Origin: an uncultured Dorea sp.
Lineage (GTDB): Bacteria; Bacillota; Clostridia; Lachnospirales; Lachnospiraceae
Length of the DNA: 64,000 nt
Direction of reading: 5' to 3'
NCBI GenBank assembly: GCA_900543415.1
Contig: UQRE01000007.1
Location: 1 to 64,000, forward strand
This document shows positions 45,750-54,975 of the stretch, piece by piece. A model generated the notes under the pieces. The model saw only the letters and a program-made list of their open reading frames with translations. It did no database searches and had not been told where the DNA came from. Position 1 is the stretch's first letter. Each line of letters begins with the position of its first letter. The translations under genes were made by a program, and so were the position numbers.

Positions 45750-46669
45750 TCTTTTTTCTCCACATAATCATAGTCTGCCGCAAAAGGCTGACTTAAATCT
45801 ACACTGCTTTGATACGTAACCTTCGTCTCTCCGTTGACCAGAATCTGAACCTGACCTGCTGCACAATTCTCTACGATTGAATTCACCAATGCATAAATGG
45901 TCACATACGGGTCAACTTTATAATCTGTATTCAAAAACTCTTCATTAAAATTCACATAACAGATCCCGTCCTTCACTGACACGCTGCGCACTTCTGTATT
46001 CGGAGAAATCACTGGAAAGTTTCCGTCCTTTCCCGGACCTTTCAGTATTTTTTCCACGATTACTTTTTCTCTCGACGTATTGCTGTTATACCGTACTTTC
46101 ACCGTTTCCGAGCCAAGTCTGTCTCCCTTAGCGTTCGAAAAATAAAGCCGAAACTTTTCAACCTGATAAGAGTGAAGCGAAGATCCTGTATTTTCCACAA
46201 AGTCCTCGGCATTCATAGCTCCCAATTCACGACCGTGCTGATCCTTCAAAGGCTCATCTTCTATGAAAAACCTCACATCATCCACACCGTCGATCTGTGT
46301 CAACGTCTGCACGACTGCCGCCCGGAGCAACAATTCCCTCTCTCCGCTAAGCTTCTCATACCCACCGTCAAAGTACAATTTCACACACTCATCGGACAGC
46401 TCCCATTTTTCCAGCTTTGCCTCTTCTGCAAAAGCGCTTTGGCATTCCGTTGTATCCTCCACTCGGCGCATGGCTTTGAGTACATTTCGAACCTGTTCCT
46501 CTGCGGATGTTCCTTTCAATTGAATCTCTTCTTTTACAAGCCCCGTCCCCTCTACATTGACATAGTAGATACCAGGTTTCTCTTGTGCCGGCTTCCTGTC
46601 TTTCCCGCAGGCTGTTAAAAAGAGGACGCACACAAGGAATAGGGCTATCATATCTCTACTCTTCTTCAT
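45746..46669 (-). CDS. GerMN-domain lipoprotein
   Basis: 307 residues. A signal peptide ends in a lipobox LFLTAC near residue 18-22, and two GerMN domains follow, at ~75-155 and ~190-290. The second holds VSVKDGICYVNFNEEFLN and VNSIVENCAAGQVQILVNGE. GerM-like proteins belong to spore envelope assembly, while others (LpqB-like) work beside two-component sensors. Here it follows a sensor kinase by 17 bases, which favours an accessory role for that kinase on the outer face of the membrane. Confidence 0.85.
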   Translation of the reverse strand: MKKSRDMIALFLVCVLFLTACGKDRKPAQEKPGIYYVNVEGTGLVKEEIQLKGTSAEEQVRNVLKAMRRVEDTTECQSAFAEEAKLEKWELSDECVKLYFDGGYEKLSGERELLLRAAVVQTLTQIDGVDDVRFFIEDEPLKDQHGRELGAMNAEDFVENTGSSLHSYQVEKFRLYFSNAKGDRLGSETVKVRYNSNTSREKVIVEKILKGPGKDGNFPVISPNTEVRSVSVKDGICYVNFNEEFLNTDYKVDPYVTIYALVNSIVENCAAGQVQILVNGETKVTYQSSVDLSQPFAADYDYVEKKD

Positions 46670-46686
46670 ATCATTCTTCCTTCTTT

Positions 46687-48090
46687 CTATGCCACATAGT
46701 TCAGTGGAATCCGCATAGTAAATGTTGTTCCTTCACCCGGCTGACTGAACACTTTGATCGCGCCCCGATGCATTACAACTGCACTTCTTGCTATAGCAAG
46801 CCCAAGCCCTGTGCCACCGATTTCTCTGGAGTGAGATTTATCCACGCGATAAAAACGTTCAAAAATATGTTCCACTTCATCCTCTGCAATTCCGATTCCT
46901 GAATCCGCCACTTCGATATAGAAAAATTTGTGGTCTGCATTCAAAGATACATGCACCCAGCCATTTTCCTTATTGTATTTAATCGCATTTTCCACGAGAT
47001 TACTAAGCGCCAGCGAAAATTTTGTTTCATCTACCTCTGCTGTCACCGGACGGAAGCTCTCATAGACGACCTCAATATTATTGACTGCTGCGATTGGACG
47101 CAGACGTTTTAAAATCTTCTCCACAAGCTCATTCATATTCTCCGACCGGATATTCATGGTGTTCGCTGTCTTGTCCATTTTCACAAGCGATAACAAATCA
47201 TTAATGATCTTATCTTCCCTTTCTATTTCCTCGGACAGATCTTCCATAAATTCCTTATATAATTCCACCGGCACGTCATCCTGTAAAAGAAGTGAATCCG
47301 CCAAAACCTTCATAGATGTGATCGGAGTTTTTAATTCATGCGACACATTTGATACAAATTCCTGTCTGGAATCATCCAGTATTTTCAGTCTTCCGAGCAT
47401 TTTGTTAAAGGCTTCCGATAAAAGCTTCGTCTCTGTATAGCTGTTTTCATGAAGGTAATCGGCATTATACCCTTCCGTCACAGCAGCTATCGAATGAGTA
47501 ATTCGTCCAAATGGCTTCACCATTACAAATCCAAGAAACAACGCTGTGATTATCGTCACAAGACCCATTGCCATTCCCAGAATGTCCGCTTTGTTCTCCA
47601 GAATCTGCCGGCCTTCTACGATGGGATCTGTGGAAATGCTTACAAGGATCACTCCGGATACCTCATCGGAATCCATTGCCATAATCGGTGATGCCACCTC
47701 AATATAGCGATTTTCGGCATCATAACGACTGGTGCTGTTCCCATTTTTGCACCGAATCACATCTTCCGACACGATTGTCTTTCCTTTATCCATATCATAT
47801 GTATCTTCTACAATGCGGTATTCACTGTCGATGACCATTACCCGTCCGCTGTAGATATTGGAGAATTGGGTAAGTTCGCCCTTGATTACTTCAGATGTAA
47901 TCCCGTCTGAATAGTCTAATGTTCTCAGCTGATTACAAAGAATAGTGCACTGATTCTGTATCTCTGCCGTCTGCACTTCCACGGCTCTTTTTTCATAACT
48001 ATTAAGAATCACCGCTCTCATCAATGCGCCCGAACAAAATTCTACGACAATGACAAGAAGCGCGATCCGAAAACGGAGACTCTTTAACAT
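46687..48090 (-). CDS. Sensor histidine kinase of the WalK/PhoR type
   Basis: About 466 residues. A transmembrane helix (~5-27), an extracytoplasmic sensing domain (~28-160), a second helix (~162-182), a HAMP linker (~183-240), then HisKA with FVSNVSHELKTPITSMKVLADSLL (phospho-His) and HATPase with NAIKYNKENG, DSGIGIAEDE and GGTGLGLAIARS. The start was taken at 48090, immediately in front of the first membrane helix, although only a weak ribosome site precedes it; the frame continues into the regulator gene. It is 20 bases downstream of its response regulator. Confidence 0.9.
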   Translation of the reverse strand: MLKSLRFRIALLVIVVEFCSGALMRAVILNSYEKRAVEVQTAEIQNQCTILCNQLRTLDYSDGITSEVIKGELTQFSNIYSGRVMVIDSEYRIVEDTYDMDKGKTIVSEDVIRCKNGNSTSRYDAENRYIEVASPIMAMDSDEVSGVILVSISTDPIVEGRQILENKADILGMAMGLVTIITALFLGFVMVKPFGRITHSIAAVTEGYNADYLHENSYTETKLLSEAFNKMLGRLKILDDSRQEFVSNVSHELKTPITSMKVLADSLLLQDDVPVELYKEFMEDLSEEIEREDKIINDLLSLVKMDKTANTMNIRSENMNELVEKILKRLRPIAAVNNIEVVYESFRPVTAEVDETKFSLALSNLVENAIKYNKENGWVHVSLNADHKFFYIEVADSGIGIAEDEVEHIFERFYRVDKSHSREIGGTGLGLAIARSAVVMHRGAIKVFSQPGEGTTFTMRIPLNYVA

Positions 48091-48109
48091 ATCTGCTTTG
48101 ATATACTTA

Positions 48110-48802
48110 CTAACCTTTGAAATAATAACCCACTCCCCACTTCGTGTATACATACTTCGGATCACTTGGATTGGTTTCAATCTTTTCACGAAGTCTTCGA
48201 ATATGTACATCCACGGTTCTGGCATCTCCCGGATACTCGTATCCCCATACAATATTCAGAAGATTCTCTCTGCTGTATACTTTTCCCGGATTCATGGCAA
48301 GAAGCTCCAAAAGATCGAACTCCTTAGCTGTGAGATTCACTTCTTTTCCGCTGATCACTACCCGTCTGCTCTCACAGTCAATTCTCATATCACCTTTTGT
48401 CACTACTTTATCGTTCGTTTCTTCCTGACTCTTTCTGCCCATTCGTCTCATGATCGCTTTGATTCTTGCCTTCACCTCAAGAATGTTAAATGGTTTGGTA
48501 ATATAGTCGTCTGCGCCGTATTCCAGTCCGAGGATCTTATCCATATCATCCCCTTTTGCTGTCAGCATAATAACCGGCACATCGGAAAACTCCCGAATCT
48601 GCTGACACACTTGAAAGCCGTCGCATTTTGGAAGCATCACATCCAGCAGGATCATATCGTAAGAATTCTCTCTGGCAAGCTTCAGCGCTTCCTCCCCATC
48701 ATAAGCACAGTCCACTTTCATGCCGTCCTGTTCCAGACTGAACCGGATTCCTTTCACGATCAACTTTTCATCATCAACAACCAATACCCTTTTTCCTTCC
48801 AT
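48110..48802 (-). CDS. OmpR/PhoB-family response regulator
   Basis: 230 residues. Receiver domain ~1-120 with VVDDEKLI, phospho-acceptor Asp in MILLDVMLPKCDG near residue 54, and Lys in YITKPFN; winged-helix domain ~135-228 with LTAKEFDLLELLAMNPGKVYSREN and DVHIRRLREKIE. It resembles WalR/PhoP regulators of cell-wall homeostasis. Its target genes are not deducible here. It sits 12 bases after comEA, an unusual neighbour for such a regulator. Confidence 0.92.
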   Translation of the reverse strand: MEGKRVLVVDDEKLIVKGIRFSLEQDGMKVDCAYDGEEALKLARENSYDMILLDVMLPKCDGFQVCQQIREFSDVPVIMLTAKGDDMDKILGLEYGADDYITKPFNILEVKARIKAIMRRMGRKSQEETNDKVVTKGDMRIDCESRRVVISGKEVNLTAKEFDLLELLAMNPGKVYSRENLLNIVWGYEYPGDARTVDVHIRRLREKIETNPSDPKYVYTKWGVGYYFKG

Positions 48803-48814
48803 ACTGCGACCCCC

Positions 48815-49420
48815 TCATGAAACTTTAATCTGATCTTTGATCTTGTCAAATATACCGTCTTTGATTCCTTCTACTTCTTTTAATTCTTCTGCCGAACGGA
48901 ATCCACCCCGCTTCTTGCGGTACTCAAGAATGGCATCTGCTCTTGACTCGCCGATGCCGCTTAACGTCATCAATTCTTCTTTCGACGCCTTATTAAGATC
49001 TACTCTTGCGTCCTCCTGCTCTCCCTCCGGCAAAGGGACAGCCGACGCCTGTACTTCTTCTCTGGACGGGACATATATTTTCTGACCGTCCTTTAAGCTC
49101 TCTGCCTGATTCAAATAAGTATCTGCTGCAGTCTCTGTCATACCTCCCGCAGCCTGCACCGCCTCATAGAGACGGCTTGTGTTCTTCAGTTCGTAAACTC
49201 CCGGCTCAACGACCTGCCCGCATACATACACGCAGATTTTCCCGCCTTCCGCTTCACCCTCTTCATTTTGCTTTTCCTTTTGCTCTTTTTTCGGTTCTTT
49301 CGAATCTTCCTCTATCGTCTGAACCTCGGCAAGCGTTTCCCGCTCTTCCTTCTTAGAACACCCATAACAAAGAGTGAAACAAAACATTATGATACACAAT
49401 TTTATCCATTTTCCTCGCAT
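48815..49420 (-). CDS. comEA: ComEA-family DNA-binding protein (probable lipoprotein)
   Basis: 201 residues. N-terminal hydrophobic segment ending in LCYGC, which may be a lipobox (Cys at -3 and Tyr at -2 are unusual), then a Glu/Lys-rich linker, an SLBB domain (KICVYVCGQVVEPGVYELKN near residue 60) and C-terminal helix-hairpin-helix repeats (DLNKASKEELMTLSGIGESRADAILEYR). It captures incoming double-stranded DNA at the surface for ComEC. A TTACAG/CTGTAA hairpin (49433-49453) lies directly before its AGGAG site. Confidence 0.85.
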   Translation of the reverse strand: MRGKWIKLCIIMFCFTLCYGCSKKEERETLAEVQTIEEDSKEPKKEQKEKQNEEGEAEGGKICVYVCGQVVEPGVYELKNTSRLYEAVQAAGGMTETAADTYLNQAESLKDGQKIYVPSREEVQASAVPLPEGEQEDARVDLNKASKEELMTLSGIGESRADAILEYRKKRGGFRSAEELKEVEGIKDGIFDKIKDQIKVS

Positions 49421-49486
49421 AAATCTTCTCCTTTACAGCTGTCGAGACTGTAAATACCCCTCTTTATGCAAGCTATATTTATTCTA

Positions 49487-49918
49487 CTATTTCCATTGAA
49501 AAATTGCAACTCCAATCAGGGCAATCACCATCCCAATTACTTTTCTCCATTCCAGCGCTGCTTTCTCTACCCCAAACAGACCGAACAATTCAATCAGATA
49601 TGCGATAATAAGCTGAGAAAACACGATCAGAAGCGCTGCCTTTGCAGGACCTAACTGTTCCATGCTTTTAATGACCGTCCACGTGATTCCAGCTCCGATC
49701 ACACCGCCTAAAAGAAGGTATTTTGGCTCTACTTTGGCAATTGCCGATACAGAATCTCTCCCTGTCACAAGCCATGCTCCTGCACATACCAAAAAAGCAG
49801 TAAGCTGCACCCATCCATTACTCACCCACATTCCGGCAGTTTTGGTCACCTGTGTATTAAATACCCCCTGTACACTCATCAGCGCTCCTGAAAGGATCGC
49901 AATCAAAAAACCAATCAT
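49487..49918 (-). CDS. DMT-family transporter (YdcZ/DUF606)
   Basis: 143 residues with about five hydrophobic segments, the half-size DMT form that works as a dimer. Marks are IAILSGALMSVQGVFNTQVTK near the start and LGGVIGAGITWTVIKSMEQLGPAKAALLIVFSQLI. Substrate unknown. It lies 56 bases after argD, possibly with its own TATAAT at the end of argD (TTATAA region near 49975). Confidence 0.85.
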   Translation of the reverse strand: MIGFLIAILSGALMSVQGVFNTQVTKTAGMWVSNGWVQLTAFLVCAGAWLVTGRDSVSAIAKVEPKYLLLGGVIGAGITWTVIKSMEQLGPAKAALLIVFSQLIIAYLIELFGLFGVEKAALEWRKVIGMVIALIGVAIFQWK

Positions 49919-49974
49919 CGTAATCTATACCTCCACATTTTTACTATCAGTATATCCAGATGACTGGTTTTTCA

Positions 49975-51150
49975 TTATAAGACTTTTCTCAATTTTTCAA
50001 TCATTTCATCTACATGCTCTTTTTCGATCACCAGAGGCGGCACCAGACGGATCACGTCGCTTCGGGCACTGATGATAAGAAGCCCTTCTTCCATTGCCTT
50101 TTTCACCACTTCTCCCACCGGTCCACTTAGCTTGATTCCCCGGATAAGTCCCAGACCTCTTTGTTCTACCACACAGTCATAGTCTTCCACCAGCTTTTTC
50201 AGCTGTTCCTCCATGTAGTCACCAACTTCTTTTACGTGCGCTGCCAGCTTCTGCTTTTCATAGATTTCCAGCGTTTTGGCAACCGCCGCACAGGCAAGTG
50301 GATTTCCTCCATATGTCGTTCCGTGATCTCCCGGCTTCAAAGATGCTTCCGCCACAGCTTTGGTCATGGCAAATGCGCCAACCGGTACTCCGCTTCCAAT
50401 TGCCTTTGCCATCGTCATAATATCCGGTTTTGTTCCATATAGCTGCCATGCAAACATTTCTCCCGTCCTTGCCATGCCGCACTGGATCTCATCACAGATC
50501 ATCAAAATACCTTCTTCATCACAAAGCTTGCGGATTCCGGTCATAAATTCTTTTGTTGCGGTATTGATTCCGCCTTCTCCCTGAACAGGCTCCACAATGA
50601 TTCCACAGGTTTTTTCATTTACGAGCTTCTTCACACTTTCCAGATTGTTAAATTCAGCAAAGGATATGCCCGGAATCAACGGTTCGAACGGCTCTCTGTA
50701 AGCCGGATGCTCTGTTACCGACAACGCTCCCATTGTTCTTCCATGAAAAGAATCTTTCATTGCAATGAATTCAAACCGTCCACTCTTTTTCTGCCATGCG
50801 TATTTTCTCGCTGCCTTTAAAGCACCTTCGTTTGCCTCTGCCCCGCTGTTCGTGAAAAATATCCGGTCCATCCCGCTTGCTCTGCGAAGCGCCTCTGCCG
50901 CCTTCCCGCAAGTGGTATTGTAATATAGGTTCGAAGAGTGAAGCAGGTTGTCAATTTGTTCCTTCAACGCATTTTTTAGCTCTACATTCCCATAGCCGAG
51001 ACCTGACACTGCAATTCCCGCCATAAAATCCAGATATTTCTTTCCGTCTGTATCGTATAAATACACACCGTCTCCCCGGTCTAAGGTAATCGGGAAACGA
51101 TTATAAGTATGAAGGAGATTTTCCTCCGTCATTTTCATATATTCATTCAT
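49975..51150 (-). CDS. argD: Acetylornithine aminotransferase
   Basis: PLP-dependent transaminase making N-acetylornithine from the semialdehyde. About 391 residues. GSGAEANEGALKAARKYAW-type FTNSGAEANEGALKAAR near residue 95, ICDEIQCGMARTGEMFAW near 220, and the PLP lysine in IMTMAKAIGSGVPVGAF near 245. The start at 51150 follows GAGAGGAATAGC; a longer frame to 51189 overlaps argB. The argB stop ends 1 base away. Last gene of the argC-GNAT-argJ-argB-argD operon. Confidence 0.95.
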   Translation of the reverse strand: MNEYMKMTEENLLHTYNRFPITLDRGDGVYLYDTDGKKYLDFMAGIAVSGLGYGNVELKNALKEQIDNLLHSSNLYYNTTCGKAAEALRRASGMDRIFFTNSGAEANEGALKAARKYAWQKKSGRFEFIAMKDSFHGRTMGALSVTEHPAYREPFEPLIPGISFAEFNNLESVKKLVNEKTCGIIVEPVQGEGGINTATKEFMTGIRKLCDEEGILMICDEIQCGMARTGEMFAWQLYGTKPDIMTMAKAIGSGVPVGAFAMTKAVAEASLKPGDHGTTYGGNPLACAAVAKTLEIYEKQKLAAHVKEVGDYMEEQLKKLVEDYDCVVEQRGLGLIRGIKLSGPVGEVVKKAMEEGLLIISARSDVIRLVPPLVIEKEHVDEMIEKLRKVL

Positions 51151-51151
51151 G

Positions 51152-52054
51152 CTATTCCTCTCCTCGATAATAAGTCGGCTCACCATCATTTAAAATCGCA
51201 GTACCGATTCCTTTATTTGTAAATATTTCAAGCAACAGGCAATGCGGAATCCTTCCGTCTAAAATGTGGACTCTTGATACGCCATGCTCGATAGCCTCCA
51301 CGCAATTATAAAGTTTCGGAAGCATACCTCCGCCAATATATCCTTCATCCATAAGCGCTCTTGCCTCTGACACCTTCAATTCTGAAATCAAAGTTTCCGG
51401 ATCTTTTGGGTCTTTATATACTCCTTCAATATCTGTCAAAAATGCAAGCTTTTCCGCTCTCATTGCCCGGGCAATCGCACAGGCAGCATCATCTGCATTA
51501 ATATTGTAAGTATTGTAGTCATCATCCAGCCCGATCGGCGCAATAACCGGAAGAAAATCTTTTTCAAGAAGATCATATAAGATACGCGCATTGACATCTT
51601 TGACATCTCCGACATATCCGATATCTTCTCCGTCGGCAAATTTCTTTTTCACAGACAGAAGCTTTCCATCCTTGCCACTTAAGCCAATGGCGCGCACCCC
51701 AAGGCTTTCTACGAGCTGTACAAGGTTTTTATTCACTTTACCAAGCACCATCTCCGCCAGCTCCATCGTCTCTTCATCCGTCACACGCAGTCCGTTTACA
51801 AATTTGGGCTTCATGCCTACTTTGCTCACCCATTTGCTGATTTCTTTTCCTCCGCCGTGTACAATGATCGGCTTAAAACCTACCAGCTTAAGCAATGTCA
51901 CATCCTGAATCACATGTTCCTTCAAAGTGTCGTCTACCATTGCGCTTCCGCCGTACTTTACTACGATCACTTTCCGGTTAAAACGCTGGATATAAGGGAG
52001 CGCCTCGATCAACACCTCCGCCTTGTCCAAATATTTCTGCATCTGTTTATCCAT
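51152..52054 (-). CDS. argB: Acetylglutamate kinase
   Basis: Phosphorylates N-acetylglutamate, the second step of arginine synthesis. 300 residues. VVKYGGSAM near residue 30 and [10 protein letters not shown] near 65 are the kinase motifs, and [15 protein letters not shown] near 215 is typical. The N-terminal helix before the first motif suggests the arginine-sensitive hexameric form, but this is inference. It follows argJ by 65 bases and is coupled to argD. Confidence 0.95.
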   Translation of the reverse strand: MDKQMQKYLDKAEVLIEALPYIQRFNRKVIVVKYGGSAMVDDTLKEHVIQDVTLLKLVGFKPIIVHGGGKEISKWVSKVGMKPKFVNGLRVTDEETMELAEMVLGKVNKNLVQLVESLGVRAIGLSGKDGKLLSVKKKFADGEDIGYVGDVKDVNARILYDLLEKDFLPVIAPIGLDDDYNTYNINADDAACAIARAMRAEKLAFLTDIEGVYKDPKDPETLISELKVSEARALMDEGYIGGGMLPKLYNCVEAIEHGVSRVHILDGRIPHCLLLEIFTNKGIGTAILNDGEPTYYRGEE

Positions 52055-52119
52055 CTATATCGCCGCCTTTTTGTGAATTTTCGTCATTTTTTTATATCCT
52101 TTTATATTTTTTTATTTCT

Positions 52120-53343
52120 TTAGCTTCTGTAATCCGCATTGATTTCTATATATCCATGAGTCAGATCACATCCCCATGCCGTCGCTGTTTTTTCACCCAT
52201 TTTCACATCTGCAATGGCAGTCACTTCCGCTTCTGACAAAATCTTCGTTGCTTCTGCTTCACTGTAATCTATCGCTGTTCCATTTTCAACGATTTGAATC
52301 TTGCCTGCCTTGCTCTCAAAGAAGAGATCGACCTTCTCCGGATCAAACTGTGCACCTGAATAACCCATTGCACACAGAATTCTTCCCCAGTTCGCATCGT
52401 GTCCTGCAATCGCTGTCTTGGTAAGATTGGAACACACAATCGCTTTCGCCAGTGTCTTTGCCTGTTCTTCGCTTGCACATCCTACCGCTTTCACTTCAAA
52501 AAGAGCAGTCGCACCCTCTCCGTCACCTGCGATTTTTTTTGCAAGATACTCATTGATCTCATGAAGCGCCTCGACAAATTTGTTATAATCCTCACTTCCA
52601 TATATAATTTCCTCATTTTCCGCAAGACCATTCGCCAGAAGGAGAACGGTGTCGTTGGTGGATGTATCACCGTCTACGGAAATCATATTGTACGTATTCT
52701 GCACATCCTCGCTCAAAGCCTTTTGCAGTGTTTCCTTTGAAATAACGGCATCCGTCGTAATAAACGCAAGCATCGTACACATATTAGGATGGATCATGCC
52801 GGAGCCTTTTGCCATTCCTCCTATGGTGACTGTCTTACCGCCCGCTTCAATCTCTATCGCAAGCTCTTTTTCACATGTATCGGTTGTCATAATTGCCTTT
52901 GCCGCTTCATTTCCGCTTTCTATAGAATCATTTTTCTTTCCTGCAAGCACTTCTACTCCGGCAATCAGCTTATCCATCGGCATCTGCTTTCCAATCACTC
53001 CTGTAGAGCCAAGAAGCACTCCGTCTTTCGATATCCCGAGCATTTCTGCTGCCGCTTTTGCCGTATCTTCACAGTAACCAAAGCCTTCTGCTCCGGTACA
53101 TGCATTTGCAATGCCGGAATTTACAATTACTGCCTGCACACCGGCACCTGACGCAACAACTTGCTGATCCCATTTTACAGGAGCTGCTTTTACCACATTG
53201 GTCGTAAATGTTCCTGCTGCCACACAAGGCACCGTGCTGTAGATCATTGCCATATCTGTGCGATCCTTATATTTGATTCCTGCTGCCGTTGCTGCTGCCT
53301 CATATCCTTTTGCTGCGGTTACTCCACCTTTTATCTTCTTCAT
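52120..53343 (-). CDS. argJ: Bifunctional ornithine acetyltransferase / N-acetylglutamate synthase
   Basis: Transfers the acetyl group of N-acetylornithine to glutamate (cyclic pathway) and, in the bifunctional form, also makes N-acetylglutamate from acetyl-CoA. 407 residues. The self-cleavage site is visible at KGSGMIHPNMCTMLAFITTDA near residue 185; the Thr after Cys is the nucleophile (the -1 residue is Cys instead of the usual Ala). Whether this copy is mono- or bifunctional cannot be seen. It lies 45 bases after the GNAT gene. Confidence 0.95.
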   Translation of the reverse strand: MKKIKGGVTAAKGYEAAATAAGIKYKDRTDMAMIYSTVPCVAAGTFTTNVVKAAPVKWDQQVVASGAGVQAVIVNSGIANACTGAEGFGYCEDTAKAAAEMLGISKDGVLLGSTGVIGKQMPMDKLIAGVEVLAGKKNDSIESGNEAAKAIMTTDTCEKELAIEIEAGGKTVTIGGMAKGSGMIHPNMCTMLAFITTDAVISKETLQKALSEDVQNTYNMISVDGDTSTNDTVLLLANGLAENEEIIYGSEDYNKFVEALHEINEYLAKKIAGDGEGATALFEVKAVGCASEEQAKTLAKAIVCSNLTKTAIAGHDANWGRILCAMGYSGAQFDPEKVDLFFESKAGKIQIVENGTAIDYSEAEATKILSEAEVTAIADVKMGEKTATAWGCDLTHGYIEINADYRS

Positions 53344-53388
53344 ATTCCATCCATCCTTTCTTCTTTCTCATTTCTATCTACTGTTTTC

Positions 53389-53832
53389 TTACTGAATAAA
53401 CGCTGTAATATTTTTCTCATTTAATGTAAAGTCGTAATAATTAAGATCTTCTCTCTTCGTCCATGCAATTTCTTTCCAAAATGCATTGCCAATATCGTTC
53501 TTTGTAAATGCGATCAGTGAAACTTTATTGATTTCTTCTTTTTTAAGCGCCTCCACGGCAAATGCCACCATAGATTTACCAATGCCTCTCATTCGGTAGT
53601 CTTTGTGAACGCAGACGTGATATAAGCATCCTCTTCTTCCGTCATGACCACATAAGATCGCGCCTACAACTTTCCCGTCTTCTTCTGCCACTACACTGGT
53701 TGTTGGATTACGCTTTAAGAAACGGGCAACGCCTTCTCTTGAATCATCCATACTTCTGATTCCAAATCCTTGGATACTGTTCCAAAGCTCTTTGACCTGA
53801 TCATAGTCTTCCATTGTCATTACTCTTACCAT
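53389..53832 (-). CDS. GNAT acetyltransferase inside the arginine operon (YpeA-like)
   Basis: 147 residues. VAEEDGKVVGAILCGHDGRRGCLYHVCVHKDYRMRGIGKSMV read in parts near 48-90 is the acetyl-CoA core; the RGIG part of RMRGIGKS is the pyrophosphate loop. It resembles YpeA-type GNATs. Lying between argC and argJ, it may be a short N-acetylglutamate synthase feeding the cycle, or a modifier of an arginine enzyme. This is inference from context; sequence alone does not fix the acceptor. The last residues (NEKNITAFIQ) are unlike the usual end. Confidence 0.8.
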   Translation of the reverse strand: MVRVMTMEDYDQVKELWNSIQGFGIRSMDDSREGVARFLKRNPTTSVVAEEDGKVVGAILCGHDGRRGCLYHVCVHKDYRMRGIGKSMVAFAVEALKKEEINKVSLIAFTKNDIGNAFWKEIAWTKREDLNYYDFTLNEKNITAFIQ

Positions 53833-53848
53833 CTAACCACTCCTTTTA

Positions 53849-54889
53849 TTACGGGAACATCGGAACCAGATTAAGTCCTTCATTTTCCGGCAGACCAAAC
53901 ATAAGATTCATATTCTGTACTGCCTGCCCCGCTGCACCTTTTACCAGATTATCGATGGCGCCCATCAGGATAATCCTGTTTGTTCTCGGATCAATCTTAA
54001 AATTTATGTCCACATAATTGCTGCCTTCCACCCATTTCGTTTCCGGGCATACACCCTCCGGCAAAAGACGGATGAACTGTTCTTTGGCATAATATTTTTC
54101 ATAAATTGCTTTTATATCCTCGTATGCAACTTCTTTCTTAAGAGATGCATATTCTGTCACCAGAATTCCGCGGTTCATCGGCACAAGATGCGGTGTAAAG
54201 TTAAGCACCACCTGCTCTCCTGAAGCATAGCCAAGCTGTTCCTCAATCTCCGGTGTATGTCTGTGGCTTCCCACTCCGTAAGCCTTTATATTTTCATTAA
54301 CCTCACAGTACAGATTCGGAAGCTTTGCCCCTCTTCCCGCTCCGGATGTCCCGGACTTGGCATCAATGATCAAGGTATTCATATCAATAACCCCCTCTTT
54401 TGCCAGCGGATATGCCGTCAATATGGAGCAGGTTGTATAACATCCAGGATTTGCCACAAGTCTCGCTTTTTTCACATCTTCCCGGTTGATCTCACACAGA
54501 CCATATACCGCTTCCTCAATAAACCGGGGACTTTGATGAACGATCCCATACCATTTTTCATAAGTTTTTACATCCTTGATTCGGTAATCCGCGCTCAAAT
54601 CAATGATCTTCGTCTTCTCGAGAATCTCTTCTGTCAGTACCGAAGCACAGAACCCCTGCGGCGTAGCAGTAAAGATTACATCCGCTTCATCCGCCAATTG
54701 CTCCATATGATCATCCATACATTTCGCATCCACGATCCGAAACATATTTCTATAAACATCCGCATAGTTCTGATCCACATAACTTCTGGAACCATACCAC
54801 ACAATCTCCACATCTCTATGATTCATCAAAATTCTAACAAGCTCCGCTCCGGCATAGCCGGTGGCTCCAATAATTCCTGCTTTTATCAT
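53849..54889 (-). CDS. argC: N-acetyl-gamma-glutamyl-phosphate reductase
   Basis: NADPH-dependent third step of arginine synthesis, about 346 residues. GIIGATGYAGAELVRIL near residue 4 is the nucleotide motif, and VANPGCYTTCSILTAYPLAKEG holds the catalytic Cys near 148. HRHTPEIEEQLGYASGE is also typical. The start at 54889 follows AGGAGGTAATT; a frame to 54922 runs into the leader hairpin. First gene of the arg operon, under a promoter covered by ARG boxes. Confidence 0.95.
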   Translation of the reverse strand: MIKAGIIGATGYAGAELVRILMNHRDVEIVWYGSRSYVDQNYADVYRNMFRIVDAKCMDDHMEQLADEADVIFTATPQGFCASVLTEEILEKTKIIDLSADYRIKDVKTYEKWYGIVHQSPRFIEEAVYGLCEINREDVKKARLVANPGCYTTCSILTAYPLAKEGVIDMNTLIIDAKSGTSGAGRGAKLPNLYCEVNENIKAYGVGSHRHTPEIEEQLGYASGEQVVLNFTPHLVPMNRGILVTEYASLKKEVAYEDIKAIYEKYYAKEQFIRLLPEGVCPETKWVEGSNYVDINFKIDPRTNRIILMGAIDNLVKGAAGQAVQNMNLMFGLPENEGLNLVPMFP

Positions 54890-54906
54890 AATTACCTCCT
54901 GGGGAT

Positions 54907-54947
54907 GTTTGGGACGTAGCATTTTTGCACTTTGCTACGTCCCAAAC
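54907..54947. repeat. Perfect 15-bp hairpin in the argC leader
   Basis: GTTTGGGACGTAGCA (54907-54921) and TGCTACGTCCCAAAC (54933-54947) are exact complements with an 11-base loop. It lies between the argC promoter and ribosome site and ends 6 bases before the AGGAGG. No U-tract follows on the minus strand, so it is not a terminator. The GGGACG core is shared with the tyrA leader hairpin. Confidence 0.8.
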
Positions 54948-54975
54948 TGCATTTTGCCCTGTTCTTTTTGAAAAG

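Noticed and set aside
46687..48252. Longer sensor-kinase start at 48252
   Set aside because: It would overlap the response regulator by more than 140 bases and add a non-homologous N terminus before the first membrane helix.
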